Origin: Bacteroidota bacterium
GTDB lineage: Bacteria > Bacteroidota > Bacteroidia > Chitinophagales > Chitinophagaceae
DNA: 64,000 bases
Assembly: GCA_023417815.1 (NCBI GenBank)
Contig: JAEZEI010000110.1
Location: 62,001-126,000, forward strand
Direction: 5' to 3'
The notes below the pieces were generated by a model, which was given only the letters and a program-made list of their open reading frames with translations, had not been told where the DNA came from and did no database searches. Shown here one piece after another: positions 43,528-52,325 of this stretch (positions are counted from its first letter, which is position 1; each line of letters starts with the position of its first letter). Position numbers and translations under genes: made by a program.

Positions 43528-43546
43528 GGTCTTGCTTTTTAAAATT

Positions 43547-43560
43547 CATGGCTATACTTT
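43547..43560 (-). promoter_or_regulatory. Repeated motif upstream of padR (candidate operator)
   Basis: CATGGCTATACTTT, identical to 43164-43177, 20 nt before the padR ATG and downstream of its -7 box, a position suited to repression. Confidence 0.45.
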
Positions 43561-43594
43561 TTTGCCGCCGAGGTCCGGTTCCTCATTGACAATA

Positions 43595-43625
43595 CAAACA
43601 TAAATACTTTTTCAGTACTATGCAA
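43595..43625 (-). promoter_or_regulatory. Bacteroidota-type promoter of padR
   Basis: Minus strand TTG (43625-43623), a 20-nt spacer and TATGTTTG (43602-43595), a full -7 match. The ATG is 67 nt downstream. Confidence 0.6.
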
Positions 43626-43778
43626 CACATAATACCAGTTATTTTTTAGTAGTTTAGGAAACTAAATAATAAAATGTTGTTTTTCAATTAATTATAATAC
43701 TTGGGCCAGGTTACATGATTGATAAACGGTAATTCCGAATAGATGAATGGCTGTAAATCCGAGCAAAAAAAGCGGCCA

Positions 43779-43890
43779 GGAATTACCGGACACTTTTTTC
43801 CGGACAAAAATTCCTGTCCGGAAAAAAATGTTCAGCGAGTTGAACAATTCCAGTAAAACGTGCGGGAATTGTCCGCAAATATGACAATTC
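43779..43890. other. Structured intergenic region with nested inverted repeats
   Basis: The 474-bp gap between padR and the next gene (43528-44001) holds no convincing gene apart from the padR control region. Within it is a perfect 13-bp stem (TTTTTTCCGGACA, 43794-43806, with TGTCCGGAAAAAA, 43815-43827), a second CCGGACA at 43787-43793, and an 8-bp pair ACAATTCC (43844-43851) / GGAATTGT (43865-43872). The U-run is on the wrong side for an intrinsic terminator on either strand. Confidence 0.6.
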
Positions 43891-44001
43891 ACCCGGAGGG
43901 GTGGCTAAATAACTGGCCTTAAGGCTGATTTAACAAAGTGCGGGTAACATTTATTTAAACCGTTGAGTAATATATACATCAGATAATTAGAAATTTAGAC
44001 C

Positions 44002-45141
44002 ATGAAACGAATTCTATACATGCTCGCGGTGATCATCCTGGTTTCTGCCTGCCGAAGCTCAAAAAATTACCTGGAAAGGAGCAATGAAGATGCTGCCTTG
44101 CAGGATGCGGTAAAGCGGCTTAAAAAAGACCCGAATGATGAAAAGGCCCTTGAAGCCGTTCCAGTCCTGTACGAAAATATTCAGAAAAGCCACCTGGCAC
44201 GCATACAATCGTATCGCAATAGTCCTGACCTGAACAAGTGGTCTAAGATCATTTCAGATTATACCGACCTGCAGGAGGCATACAATGCGATCATCAATAA
44301 TAATGCTGCCTTCCGGTTGATAAACCCTGTAAGTTATGCTGCCGAATTACTGCAGGCCAGGCAGGATGCTGCGGAAGATCACTACCAGTCCGGCCTTTCC
44401 TACCTAAATAAAAAAGGTCGCGATAATGCCCAAAAAGCATTTAAGGCATTCCAGAAGTCGGAAGATTTTGTGAGCGGGTATAAGGATACGAAAGCTAAGC
44501 AGCAGGAGGCGGTTGCCAATGCTATGGTGAATGTGGTTATCAATCCTGTCCAGGATAATTCCTTCTTCTCTTCCGGCAGCTGGGGCAATTACGGTACCGG
44601 CTATGCCAATGAATATTTCCAGTATAACCTGGTTCGCGAGCTGGAATATTCAGAAGACCGTTACGCTGCAAGATTCTATACGGATGATGATGTAAGGCGT
44701 CTTCGCATAGTTCCGGACTGGGTGATAGATCTGCGTTTACGCAACCTCGATATCCCCTATCCTTCCACTTCAACTTACCGCCGGAATGCGAGTGCGCAGG
44801 TTGAGATAGGAAGGGATACCGCCAACAATCCTGTTTACCGCACCGTTACTGCAACGGTAAACGTTACACGAATGTATTTTACCGCGCGTGCAGATATGGA
44901 AGTGCAGGTAAGGGAAACCGGTAGCGGTAAAAATATTTACAACACCACGCACAGTGATGACTTCCGTTGGCAGCAGGAAAGAGCAACCTATTCCGGCGAC
45001 AGCCGTGCGCTAAGTGAGGCAGACTGGCAGCTCATTCATAATAACTATAATCAGCCCCGCAAGGAAGATATTCTCCAGGAGTTGTACAGGGAACTGTATC
45101 CAAAGGTGTTGAGTTCTGTCCGCTACGCGGTGAGGTGGTAG
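44002..45141 (+). CDS. Lipoprotein of unknown function
   Basis: 379 residues. Lipoprotein signal peptide with lipobox VSAC (cysteine at about residue 17), so the protein is membrane anchored on the periplasmic side. Residues about 25-190 are helical and TPR-like (DAVKRLKKDPNDEKALEAVP, QSGLSYLNKKGRDNAQKAFK). The C-terminal half has beta-rich segments (ASAQVEIGRDTANNPVYRTV, FTARADMEVQVRETGSG). The combination suggests a periplasmic scaffold or envelope-assembly protein, but no family is recognised. It converges on feoB with one base between the stop codons. Confidence 0.7.
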   Translation: MKRILYMLAVIILVSACRSSKNYLERSNEDAALQDAVKRLKKDPNDEKALEAVPVLYENIQKSHLARIQSYRNSPDLNKWSKIISDYTDLQEAYNAIINNNAAFRLINPVSYAAELLQARQDAAEDHYQSGLSYLNKKGRDNAQKAFKAFQKSEDFVSGYKDTKAKQQEAVANAMVNVVINPVQDNSFFSSGSWGNYGTGYANEYFQYNLVRELEYSEDRYAARFYTDDDVRRLRIVPDWVIDLRLRNLDIPYPSTSTYRRNASAQVEIGRDTANNPVYRTVTATVNVTRMYFTARADMEVQVRETGSGKNIYNTTHSDDFRWQQERATYSGDSRALSEADWQLIHNNYNQPRKEDILQELYRELYPKVLSSVRYAVRW

Positions 45142-45142
45142 A

Positions 45143-47257
45143 TCATTTGAAGATCTGGAAAACAATGAGGCTCATTATATAGGCCAGGGCTGTCATGTAA
45201 GCAACCTGTATAAGGGCCCATTTCCATGATTTGAGCTCGCGTTTTACAATGGCGATGGTGCTCATACACTGCATGGCAAGTACATAGAATACCATCAGTG
45301 AAAGCCCGGTTGCAAGGGTATAAACTTTTGATCCGTCTTCCCTTACTGCAGCATGCATCTTTTCGCGAAGGGTACGGTTATTATTCTCCTCATCTTCATC
45401 CACGCTGTAAAGCGTAGCCATCGTTCCCACAAAAACCTCGCGCGCGGCAAAGGAAGTTATCAGTGCAATACCGATCTTCCAGTCGTATCCCAAAGGTTCT
45501 ATTGCAGGTTCAATTGATCTTCCAATGATGCCTGCGTAGCTGTTCTCGAGATAGGCCGTTGCGCGTTGCTTTTCAAAATCCCCTGCTGAAGCAGGATCAT
45601 TCTTTACCAGCGCCTCATATTTTTCAGTAACAGCATGCATCCTTCCGGAAGGCCCATAGCTGCTCAATCCCCACAATATCACACTTATCACCATAATGAT
45701 CTTACCGGCCTCGGTAACGAATATCCTCGCCTTATTCACCATGGTATATATCATGTTCTTCCACCTCGGGCTCCTGTAAACCGGCAATTCAAGGATGAAA
45801 TAACTGCGCTCCGTACTCCTGATGAACCATTTCATTACCCAGGCTACGATCAGCGCCATTACAGTGCCGAGAAGATAAAGACCCATCATGACAAGTCCCT
45901 GAAGGCTCAGAAATCCAAAATATAATTCGGAGGGGATCACCAGCGCTATAAGAATGGTATACACCGGGAGGCGCGCACTGCAACTCATTAACGGGGTTAC
46001 CATTATAGTGAGCAGCCTTTCTTTCCTGTTCTCAATATTCCTCGCACTCATAATTGCAGGCACAGCGCATGCATAGCCGCTTATCATAGGCATTACGCTC
46101 TTCCCGTTAAGGCCAACCTTGCGCATCAGTTTATCTGTAAGAAAACTTATTCGCGCCATATAGCCACTGTCTTCAAGAAGGGTAATGAGGCCGAACAGGA
46201 TCATGATCTGTGGAACGAACAACAGGATGCCGCTTAATCCCGCAACTATACCATTTATGAAAAGGTCGCTGAACCATCCCGAAGGCATTGTTGAAGAAAG
46301 CCATCCTGAAAGTTCACCGAAGCCCCATTCTATTGCGGTCATAGGGTACTGGGCAAGCCAGAATACACTCTGGAATAAAAGGAACAGCACGCCAAGCAGT
46401 ATCACATATCCCCAGGTACGGTGAAGCAGCACATTATCGAGTTTCTCGCTTAGCAGGGTCTGCTGCAACGGGTCGGCTTCCACCACCGTTTGTTGCATGA
46501 TATGTTTAATGCGATGATAGCGGTGCATGATCTCCTCGGCCTGGGTGCGGGTAGGATTGAACTGGTTCCTCCTTTCTGTTTCCTCAATGGCTTCCTGGAG
46601 TTGATCCGGCAGATCGAAGCTTTCGTGATTTATCAGGTAGTGTACCGCCGCATAATTGCTGATGTCGGGTACGAGTTCCTTTACTTCTTTAACAGGACGG
46701 TCACAAAGCTGGGCGATATCGATGAAGTCCCTGGCTGGTATGGTAAACTGTGTTGCCTGCATCTCTATGGCTTTCCTGAGGGATGAGATGCCTTTATTCT
46801 TCCTCGGGTTTATAGAAATGACCGGTACACCAAGTTCCCTTTCAAGTCCCGGTATATCGATCTGGGTTCCCTTCTTCCGCGCCAGGTCTGTCATGGTAAG
46901 CGCTATCACCACCGGCATCTTAAGGTCGATGATCTGTGTGCAGAATAGCAGGTTGCGTTTCAGGTTGCTTGCATCGGCCACAAGTACCACCATATCGGGT
47001 CGTACGGCATCCTGGCCCATCAGCACCCTGTAAGCCACCCATTCATCTGCGCGTTTCGGATAAAGGCTATACGTTCCGGGAAGATCGATGATATTAGCCA
47101 CCAGGGAATCTCCAAGCCGGGAAACACCTGATTTCTTTTCCACGGTAACACCGGGAAAGTTTCCCACTTTCTGGTTCAGGCCCGTAAGCACATTGAAAAG
47201 AGAACTCTTTCCGCTGTTAGGGTTGCCTACCAATGCTATGTTAAGGGTTGCCTTCAA
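45143..47257 (-). CDS. feoB: Ferrous iron transporter FeoB
   Basis: 704 residues. The N-terminal G domain has G1 GNPNSGKS (11-18), the switch I threonine in GNFPGVTVEKKSG and G3 DLPG (58-61). The G4 position, normally NxxD, reads TMTD (121-124). A helical linker is followed by the membrane part with two Gate domains (PQIMILFGLITLLEDSGYMA, MPMISGYACAVPAIM, MTPLMSCSARLPVY) and a C-terminal helical bundle. It imports Fe(II) across the inner membrane. FeoA is not adjacent and no FeoA domain is fused. A TAATTTTG -7 box (47271-47278) is 13 nt before the start. Confidence 0.93.
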   Translation of the reverse strand: MKATLNIALVGNPNSGKSSLFNVLTGLNQKVGNFPGVTVEKKSGVSRLGDSLVANIIDLPGTYSLYPKRADEWVAYRVLMGQDAVRPDMVVLVADASNLKRNLLFCTQIIDLKMPVVIALTMTDLARKKGTQIDIPGLERELGVPVISINPRKNKGISSLRKAIEMQATQFTIPARDFIDIAQLCDRPVKEVKELVPDISNYAAVHYLINHESFDLPDQLQEAIEETERRNQFNPTRTQAEEIMHRYHRIKHIMQQTVVEADPLQQTLLSEKLDNVLLHRTWGYVILLGVLFLLFQSVFWLAQYPMTAIEWGFGELSGWLSSTMPSGWFSDLFINGIVAGLSGILLFVPQIMILFGLITLLEDSGYMARISFLTDKLMRKVGLNGKSVMPMISGYACAVPAIMSARNIENRKERLLTIMVTPLMSCSARLPVYTILIALVIPSELYFGFLSLQGLVMMGLYLLGTVMALIVAWVMKWFIRSTERSYFILELPVYRSPRWKNMIYTMVNKARIFVTEAGKIIMVISVILWGLSSYGPSGRMHAVTEKYEALVKNDPASAGDFEKQRATAYLENSYAGIIGRSIEPAIEPLGYDWKIGIALITSFAAREVFVGTMATLYSVDEDEENNNRTLREKMHAAVREDGSKVYTLATGLSLMVFYVLAMQCMSTIAIVKRELKSWKWALIQVAYMTALAYIMSLIVFQIFK

Positions 47258-47270
47258 AATATACAGGGCG

Positions 47271-47278
47271 CAAAATTA
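47271..47278 (-). promoter_or_regulatory. Candidate -7 box for feoB
   Basis: Minus strand TAATTTTG, full match to TAnnTTTG, 13 nt before the feoB ATG. Confidence 0.4.
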
Positions 47279-47359
47279 CCTTTAATATTGCTTGCTGTGC
47301 TTACGAATTGGGGAACAGGAATACCGCATAACGTAACTTCATGTTAAAATAGGGCAGTT

Positions 47360-47367
47360 TAACTTTG
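47360..47367 (+). promoter_or_regulatory. Candidate -7 box for the M28 peptidase operon
   Basis: TAACTTTG, full match to TAnnTTTG, 15 nt before the ATG at 47383; the in-frame ATG at 47365 lies inside this box, which argues for the later start. Confidence 0.45.
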
Positions 47368-47382
47368 CCGGTCAATTCTACT

Positions 47383-48957
47383 ATGAAACATTATTTTTTA
47401 TTCCTCGTATTCGGATCATTAAGCCTTGGGGTGAATGCACAGCAGGTTGATGATGAAACCCTTTTAAATAACCTGAAAGCGCATGTGAAATTCCTGGCAG
47501 ATGATAAGCTCGAAGGAAGGCGAACCGGTACAAAAGGTGAAAAGACCGCAGCGGACTATATTAAGAAGAACTTCAAAAAGGCAGGACTGGCCTCCCTTGG
47601 TGATGGTTTCATCCAGGAATTTGATGTGAACGAAGGAAAAGTGGTGGGCTCAAAAACCTCTCTTACTGTAAATGACAAAACAGTGCCTGCCGATGCATAT
47701 TTCCCCATGGCATGGTCTCCTTCCGGGAAATTCAATGTTCCTGCCTCTGCGATGAAACTTATTGATGTAAGCAAACTGGTTTCGGACAATGCCCACAATC
47801 CGCATTTCGACCTGGAAAATGCTATCCGTGAGAATACGGGCACCGGTACATCACTCATCGTATTATATAATTCTTCAAACACCGCAGATAATCTTAAGTT
47901 CAACCGGAACGATAAGAATGCCACTGCCTCTATCCCGGTAATCTATTTAAAGGACCGCTCCCTTCTTCCGGACTTCCGGGAAACAAAAAAAGTTAAGCTG
48001 CGAGTTGATATTTCCAACAGCAGCAGGAAGGGAAGAAACGTTATCGGTTTCATCAACAATAATGCTGCTCATACCATTGTGCTTGGTGCGCACTTCGACC
48101 ACCTTGGTTATGGAGAAGACAGGAATTCATTGTATGCCGGTTCAGACAGGCAGATCCATAACGGCGCCGATGATAACGCGAGCGGCACTGCTGCATTGAT
48201 AGAACTTGGCTCCATGTTGAAGAAATACGGGCCTAAACAGAATAACTATATTCTTGTGGCTTTCTCCGGGGAAGAACTGGGACTTTATGGTTCCAAATAT
48301 TTCACCGAGCATTCTCCTGTTCCACTTACAGGGATCAATTATATGATCAATATGGATATGGTTGGAAGGTTAGACAGTACCAAGGGGCTTACAGTAGGAG
48401 GATATGGCACTTCGCCGGCATGGAGCAGCGCGGTCACTTCAGAAAAGATCAGGATCAGTTTCGACAGCAGCGGCAGCGGGCCCAGCGATCATACATCATT
48501 TTACAGGAAGGATATCCCGGTGCTTTTCTTTTTTACCGGCAGTCACCAGGATTATCATAAACCTTCTGACGATGCCCACCTGGTAAATTATGAAGGGCAG
48601 AAAGAGATCGTAAAACTTATTTACAGTGTGATTGAAAAAACCTCCGGTGCAGGCAGGCTTTCTTTCCTGAAGACCAGGGAACCTGTGATGGCGAGAACGA
48701 GTTTCAAGGTGAGCCTTGGAATTATGCCGGATTATACCTTCAGTGGTACAGGTGTTAAAGTGGATGGGGTGAGCGACGGAAGACCTGCGCAGAAAGCCGG
48801 GATAAAGACCGGTGATGTGGTTACAAAACTTGGAAACCATGTGATCACTGATGTGCAGACCTACATGGAAGCGCTTTCAAAATTCAACAAGGGAGAAACC
48901 GTTACGGTGGAAGTAGACCGTGCGGGCAGTAAACTAAGTATGCCACTTACATTTTAA
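47383..48957 (+). CDS. Exported M28-family zinc aminopeptidase with PDZ domain
   Basis: 524 residues from ATG 47383, which gives a clean signal peptide (MKHYFLFLVFGSLSLGVNAQ). An N-terminal lid (LKAHVKFLADDKLEGRRTGT) leads through a PA-like insert to the M28 core with the metal ligands in GAHFDHLGYG (about residue 236), GADDNASGTAALIEL and FSGEELGLYGSKYF, then NMDMVGRLD and a final histidine in SGSGPSDHTSFY or DYHKPSDDAH. Residues about 445-524 are a PDZ domain (DGRPAQKAGIKTGDVVTKLG). Likely a periplasmic aminopeptidase recycling peptides. Its stop overlaps the next start (TAATG), the head of a four-gene run. Confidence 0.9.
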   Translation: MKHYFLFLVFGSLSLGVNAQQVDDETLLNNLKAHVKFLADDKLEGRRTGTKGEKTAADYIKKNFKKAGLASLGDGFIQEFDVNEGKVVGSKTSLTVNDKTVPADAYFPMAWSPSGKFNVPASAMKLIDVSKLVSDNAHNPHFDLENAIRENTGTGTSLIVLYNSSNTADNLKFNRNDKNATASIPVIYLKDRSLLPDFRETKKVKLRVDISNSSRKGRNVIGFINNNAAHTIVLGAHFDHLGYGEDRNSLYAGSDRQIHNGADDNASGTAALIELGSMLKKYGPKQNNYILVAFSGEELGLYGSKYFTEHSPVPLTGINYMINMDMVGRLDSTKGLTVGGYGTSPAWSSAVTSEKIRISFDSSGSGPSDHTSFYRKDIPVLFFFTGSHQDYHKPSDDAHLVNYEGQKEIVKLIYSVIEKTSGAGRLSFLKTREPVMARTSFKVSLGIMPDYTFSGTGVKVDGVSDGRPAQKAGIKTGDVVTKLGNHVITDVQTYMEALSKFNKGETVTVEVDRAGSKLSMPLTF

Positions 48958-49391
48958 TGAAGCTAAAAATTGATAACGAGGTCCTGGCCGATAATTTCTT
49001 TGAGACCGCACGTCTCATCGGCATTGTTGCCCCGCTGAAGGATTACGTGTTCACCTGGCTGGTGAACCAGCACCTCGGTTTCGATTTCAGGCTCAACAAC
49101 AGCCTGGAGATACAGCTCATTAAAAAGAAAAGAGAATATTTCTTTTCCGTGTTCCAGTATAATGTACGTGCTTCAGCGATGGTGCACTATGTCTATAATA
49201 ACCAGTTCGACGGAGAATACCTTTTGCCGGAATTCAAGCACCTGGATTTTTTATGGCTTATCAAGGATGAATATGTTCCTGATGAAGAATTACAATCATT
49301 GATAACAGGGATACGTTCATTGCCGGGGGTGCAGCTTGTTTCTGAAATGACTGCAGATAAGATAAAGCATAAACAACATTTGATCCTTTAA
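48957..49391 (+). CDS. IPExxxVDY-family protein
   Basis: 144 residues. The diagnostic segment reads YLLPEFKHLDF at about residue 84, a conservative variant of the I-P-E-x-x-x-V-D-Y signature that defines this Bacteroidota-restricted family, preceded by the usual ARLIGIVAPLKDYVFTWLVN region. No catalytic motif or signal peptide is visible; the family function is unknown. The start codon overlaps the M28 stop by one base (TAATG), so translation is coupled. Confidence 0.75.
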   Translation: MKLKIDNEVLADNFFETARLIGIVAPLKDYVFTWLVNQHLGFDFRLNNSLEIQLIKKKREYFFSVFQYNVRASAMVHYVYNNQFDGEYLLPEFKHLDFLWLIKDEYVPDEELQSLITGIRSLPGVQLVSEMTADKIKHKQHLIL

Positions 49392-49402
49392 ATGCAAAAC
49401 TT

Positions 49403-49633
49403 ATGTGGACCGAAGAGAACAATACACTCCACCGCCAGTTCGTGTTCGATGATTTTACCCAGGCCTTTGCTTTTATGACCCGGGTTGCGGCAGAAGCCGA
49501 GAAGATGGATCATCATCCTAAGTGGACCAATGTTTATAACAAGGTTGATATTTGGCTCAGTACCCACGATGCAGGGAACAAGGTCACCGAAAAAGATCAT
49601 GCCCTGGCACGCGCAATAGATGAACAGGTATGA
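49403..49633 (+). CDS. phhB: 4a-hydroxytetrahydrobiopterin dehydratase (pterin carbinolamine dehydratase)
   Basis: 76 residues, slightly short for the family because the N-terminus is trimmed. The active-site region HHPKWTNVYNKVDIWLSTHD, with the two conserved histidines and the tryptophan, is intact, followed by GNKVTEKDHALARAID. The enzyme dehydrates 4a-hydroxytetrahydropterin so that it can be recycled for phenylalanine hydroxylase. No aromatic hydroxylase gene is nearby. It overlaps the next gene by 4 bp (ATGA), so the two are coupled. Confidence 0.92.
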   Translation: MWTEENNTLHRQFVFDDFTQAFAFMTRVAAEAEKMDHHPKWTNVYNKVDIWLSTHDAGNKVTEKDHALARAIDEQV

Positions 49634-50505
49634 AACAAAGTACCGGGCATGTATTGATGGTGCGGCCCGCATCCTTCGGATATAATATCCAGACCACCGA
49701 CAATTCCTTTCAGCAAGAAATAAATGCATCTGAAGAAGAGGTGCTTGCAGAGTTCGGCAACATGGTGGTGAAGTTACAGGAGGCCGGTATCAAGGTTACC
49801 GTTATCGATGATTCTCCGGCCACAATTTGTCCTGATGCGGTCTTTCCCAACAACTGGTTCAGTACAAGCTGCAACAGGATAATTCTTTACCCGATGTATG
49901 CTGAAAACCGCAGAAGGGAGAGAAGGGATGACCTCATTAGCCTGATCAGAAATGAAAAGGAAATCACAGACCTTACTTCAGGAGAGCATGAGGGATTGTT
50001 TCTCGAGGGAACGGGCAGCCTTGTTCTGGATCACCTGCATAAAACAGCATATGCAGCTTTGTCCAACCGAACCCATCCCGATCTTGTAAAAGAATGGAGC
50101 AACATAACCGGCTACAAGCCAGTGATGTTCACTGCCACCGATGCCGGGGGCAACGTTATCTATCATACCAATGTGATGATGTGCGTGGGAACTGGATATG
50201 TTATTGTTTGCACGGAGGCTATAGAGAATAAAACAGACAGAGAAATAGTGCTGGAAGAATTCAGGAAGAACGGGCAAGTTGTGATAGAGATCTCCCGTGA
50301 GCAGGTAGCAGCGTTTGCAGGCAATATGCTGGAACTCGAGGGCCAGGAAAGAAGGCTTTTAATGAGCCTTCGCGCATACAACTGTCTTAGCGCTCAGCAA
50401 CTGGAAATGATCAAAAAAAATGCTGCCCCGCTTCCAATTCCTATTCCTACCATAGAAACTGTTGGCGGAGGCAGCGTAAGATGCATGGTTGCTGAACTAT
50501 TCTGA
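49630..50505 (+). CDS. ctlX: CtlX-like arginine deiminase/dimethylarginase-family hydrolase
   Basis: 291 residues, with the pentein fold pattern. VRPASFGYN near residue 11, CPDAVFPNNWFST near 67, EGTGSLVLDH near 125 and IYHTNVMMCVG near 178 (catalytic His) lead to the C-terminal GGGSVRCMVAELF with the nucleophilic Cys at 285. The CtlX branch of this family is linked to citrulline or arginine use, and related enzymes hydrolyse dimethylarginine; substrate cannot be set from sequence alone. It overlaps the pterin dehydratase stop by 4 bp and ends the plus-strand operon. Confidence 0.82.
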   Translation: MKQSTGHVLMVRPASFGYNIQTTDNSFQQEINASEEEVLAEFGNMVVKLQEAGIKVTVIDDSPATICPDAVFPNNWFSTSCNRIILYPMYAENRRRERRDDLISLIRNEKEITDLTSGEHEGLFLEGTGSLVLDHLHKTAYAALSNRTHPDLVKEWSNITGYKPVMFTATDAGGNVIYHTNVMMCVGTGYVIVCTEAIENKTDREIVLEEFRKNGQVVIEISREQVAAFAGNMLELEGQERRLLMSLRAYNCLSAQQLEMIKKNAAPLPIPIPTIETVGGGSVRCMVAELF

Positions 50506-50511
50506 GGTCCT

Positions 50512-51564
50512 TTATTTCTTGCTTAGCTGGATCTTTGCTACCAGCATGTTGGCATAGGTTTCCAAAGCATTCTTTGCAGCGGCCTTGTACTTGTCCTTTG
50601 TAGTTACTACCACGAAAGGGGTCATGTTGAAATCCTTAGCGAAAATATTATCCTTCGCACGAAGTTTTTGCTTTTCAGGATCAGCCTCCACAGCGCTTGC
50701 AAAAGGCATGTCTGAAGGAATATCACGGGTAATGGTCATCGCTTCTGCACCGCCTTTATCGTTCATGAAATAGGTCATTCCAACATTTGAGGAAACTTTC
50801 ATGCGGGCGCCAACCTCTGCATTCATTTTAAATTTCTTCGTTTTGGTAACCTTGGTATAGAACATATTTGATTCATTCTTGGTGGCTGTCTTTACTTCTC
50901 CATCAAGAACGATATCAGCAAAATCAACAACAATATGACTGTACATCACAGGTGCATCAAGATCTCCTGAAAAAGATGCAGCCCTTTTGCCCTTTCCGAA
51001 TGCAAAGCCCGGGTTTATTCCACCAAGAATATTGAACTTCCACATGGTGGTTCCCTTATTTGCATTAACTACGGTATAGATCTGTCCTTTCCTTTTCATT
51101 TGTCCAAGGTCTTTACGGATATCTTCAAGGTCTGAACCTTCCTTGTAAAATCCTGAACCCGCGATCGCATCCCAGTTTGCCGGTTGTACACCAGCCTGGG
51201 CAAGTTTCGATGAAAAATAGGTGTAAAAGTGATCAGCCACTTCCTGGAAATCACTTTCAGTGAGTTCGCCATCCGTTGTTTCAAGCCATGCAGTAAGGCG
51301 GCCCGCAACAGACCCTCCGTCTGTTTTCCTTCTTCCAAAAGCCCCTCGTTCGTGTTCAACTATTTCACGGGTAGTGGCCGTTTTAAAATAAATACTGGTT
51401 TGGGCAAGGGCGAGCTTGTCCATTTTTGACATCATTTTCGCTTTGGAGAATGTTCCTCCCCCGCTTATGGTAAAAGTTTTGTCGATGTTTTTAGGATCCA
51501 TCAGGTCCTGTGCACTTGCAACAAGTGATCCCAGTAACAATGCAGGTAGTAATAGCAATCTCAT
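50512..51564 (-). CDS. Exported protein of unknown function
   Basis: 350 residues with a signal peptide (LLLPALLLGSLVASAQ, cleaved after about residue 19). The mature protein begins DLMDPKNIDKTFTISGGGTF and contains a SIP-type segment AGVQPANWDAIAGSGFYKEG and a long beta-rich domain (DAPVMYSHIVVDFADIVLDG). No catalytic motif, lipobox or CTD sorting signal. Probably periplasmic or outer-membrane associated. A TAGTTTTG -7 box (51605-51612) precedes it. It converges with ctlX with 6 bp between the stops. No family recognised. Confidence 0.7.
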   Translation of the reverse strand: MRLLLLPALLLGSLVASAQDLMDPKNIDKTFTISGGGTFSKAKMMSKMDKLALAQTSIYFKTATTREIVEHERGAFGRRKTDGGSVAGRLTAWLETTDGELTESDFQEVADHFYTYFSSKLAQAGVQPANWDAIAGSGFYKEGSDLEDIRKDLGQMKRKGQIYTVVNANKGTTMWKFNILGGINPGFAFGKGKRAASFSGDLDAPVMYSHIVVDFADIVLDGEVKTATKNESNMFYTKVTKTKKFKMNAEVGARMKVSSNVGMTYFMNDKGGAEAMTITRDIPSDMPFASAVEADPEKQKLRAKDNIFAKDFNMTPFVVVTTKDKYKAAAKNALETYANMLVAKIQLSKK

Positions 51565-51604
51565 AGTAGGTTTTGTTTTAAATGATCTCCACTTTGTGGA
51601 AGTT

Positions 51605-51612
51605 CAAAACTA
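51605..51612 (-). promoter_or_regulatory. Candidate -7 box for the 350-residue exported protein
   Basis: Minus strand TAGTTTTG, full match to TAnnTTTG, 41 nt before the ATG at 51564, with TTTC about 18 nt upstream in the -33 position. Confidence 0.4.
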
Positions 51613-51653
51613 AACTGTTTGAGAACCTGCGAAAGGGTGAAAAAGGTAGTAGA

Positions 51654-52277
51654 TCAGCGGTGACCGGCCTTGCGTAAAGCTTCCGCGCGGGAGTTCACCT
51701 GCAGTTTTTCGTAAATGTTGCGGATATGCGTTTTTACGGTATCCGGGCTGATGAAGAATTGTGAAGCGATCTCTTTATAACGGAATCCTTTGGCGAGCAG
51801 GTCGAGGATCTCATTCTCCCTGCGGCTTAATTGTTCGCAATAAACCGCCTGGTTCATGGATGAAAATGCAGTAACCACTTTTCTCGCGATCTGGCTCGTC
51901 ATGGGGGAACCGCCATTATATATATCCTTTATTGAAATGATCAGGTGTTCTGTAGGAGTGTTCTTGAGAATATATCCCGTAGCCCCTGCCCTAAGTGCTT
52001 TGAAGATATAATCAGCATCATCATAAGAAGACAGGACCATGCATTGCATCCCGGGATGATGTTGCTTTACACGCGCTATTACCTCGATGCCTGAAATGCC
52101 CGGGAGGTTTATATCGCACATCAGCACATCAGGAAGTTCTTCTTCCAGTCCTGCAAGTGCGGCTTCGCCGCTTCCATAGGAACCGGTGATGTAGATCTCC
52201 TCGTGTTCGGAGAGAAGTACTTCCAGGGAAGAACGGATATCTTCCTCATCCTCAACTATTGCAACCTTGATCGTCAT
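51654..52277 (-). CDS. NarL/FixJ-type response regulator
   Basis: 207 residues. Receiver domain with acidic pair EDEED (about 9-13), phosphoacceptor aspartate at about 55 in CDINLPG, conserved SSYDD and the lysine of LKNTPTEH. The C-terminal LuxR helix-turn-helix is LSRRENEILDLLAKGFRYKE followed by IASQFFISPDTVKTHIRN. It is 48 bp after the propeller-type sensor kinase, its cognate partner. Target genes are not shown by the sequence. Confidence 0.92.
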   Translation of the reverse strand: MTIKVAIVEDEEDIRSSLEVLLSEHEEIYITGSYGSGEAALAGLEEELPDVLMCDINLPGISGIEVIARVKQHHPGMQCMVLSSYDDADYIFKALRAGATGYILKNTPTEHLIISIKDIYNGGSPMTSQIARKVVTAFSSMNQAVYCEQLSRRENEILDLLAKGFRYKEIASQFFISPDTVKTHIRNIYEKLQVNSRAEALRKAGHR

Positions 52278-52325
52278 GATACAAATTTATATTTCCGCCC
52301 TAAGTCCCTGATGGTGAAAAAAGGA

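Noticed and set aside
43794..43827. Intrinsic terminator
   Set aside because: The stem is strong but T-runs precede it and A-runs follow it on both strands, the wrong order for termination.
43692..43892. 66-codon minus-strand frame in the gap before the lipoprotein gene
   Set aside because: It runs through the inverted repeats and has no protein-like composition or start context.
1609..47360. Shared 14-mer AAAATAGGGCAGTT near 1610 and 47347
   Set aside because: Several 14-mer matches are expected by chance in 64 kb; the two are in different promoter contexts and strands.
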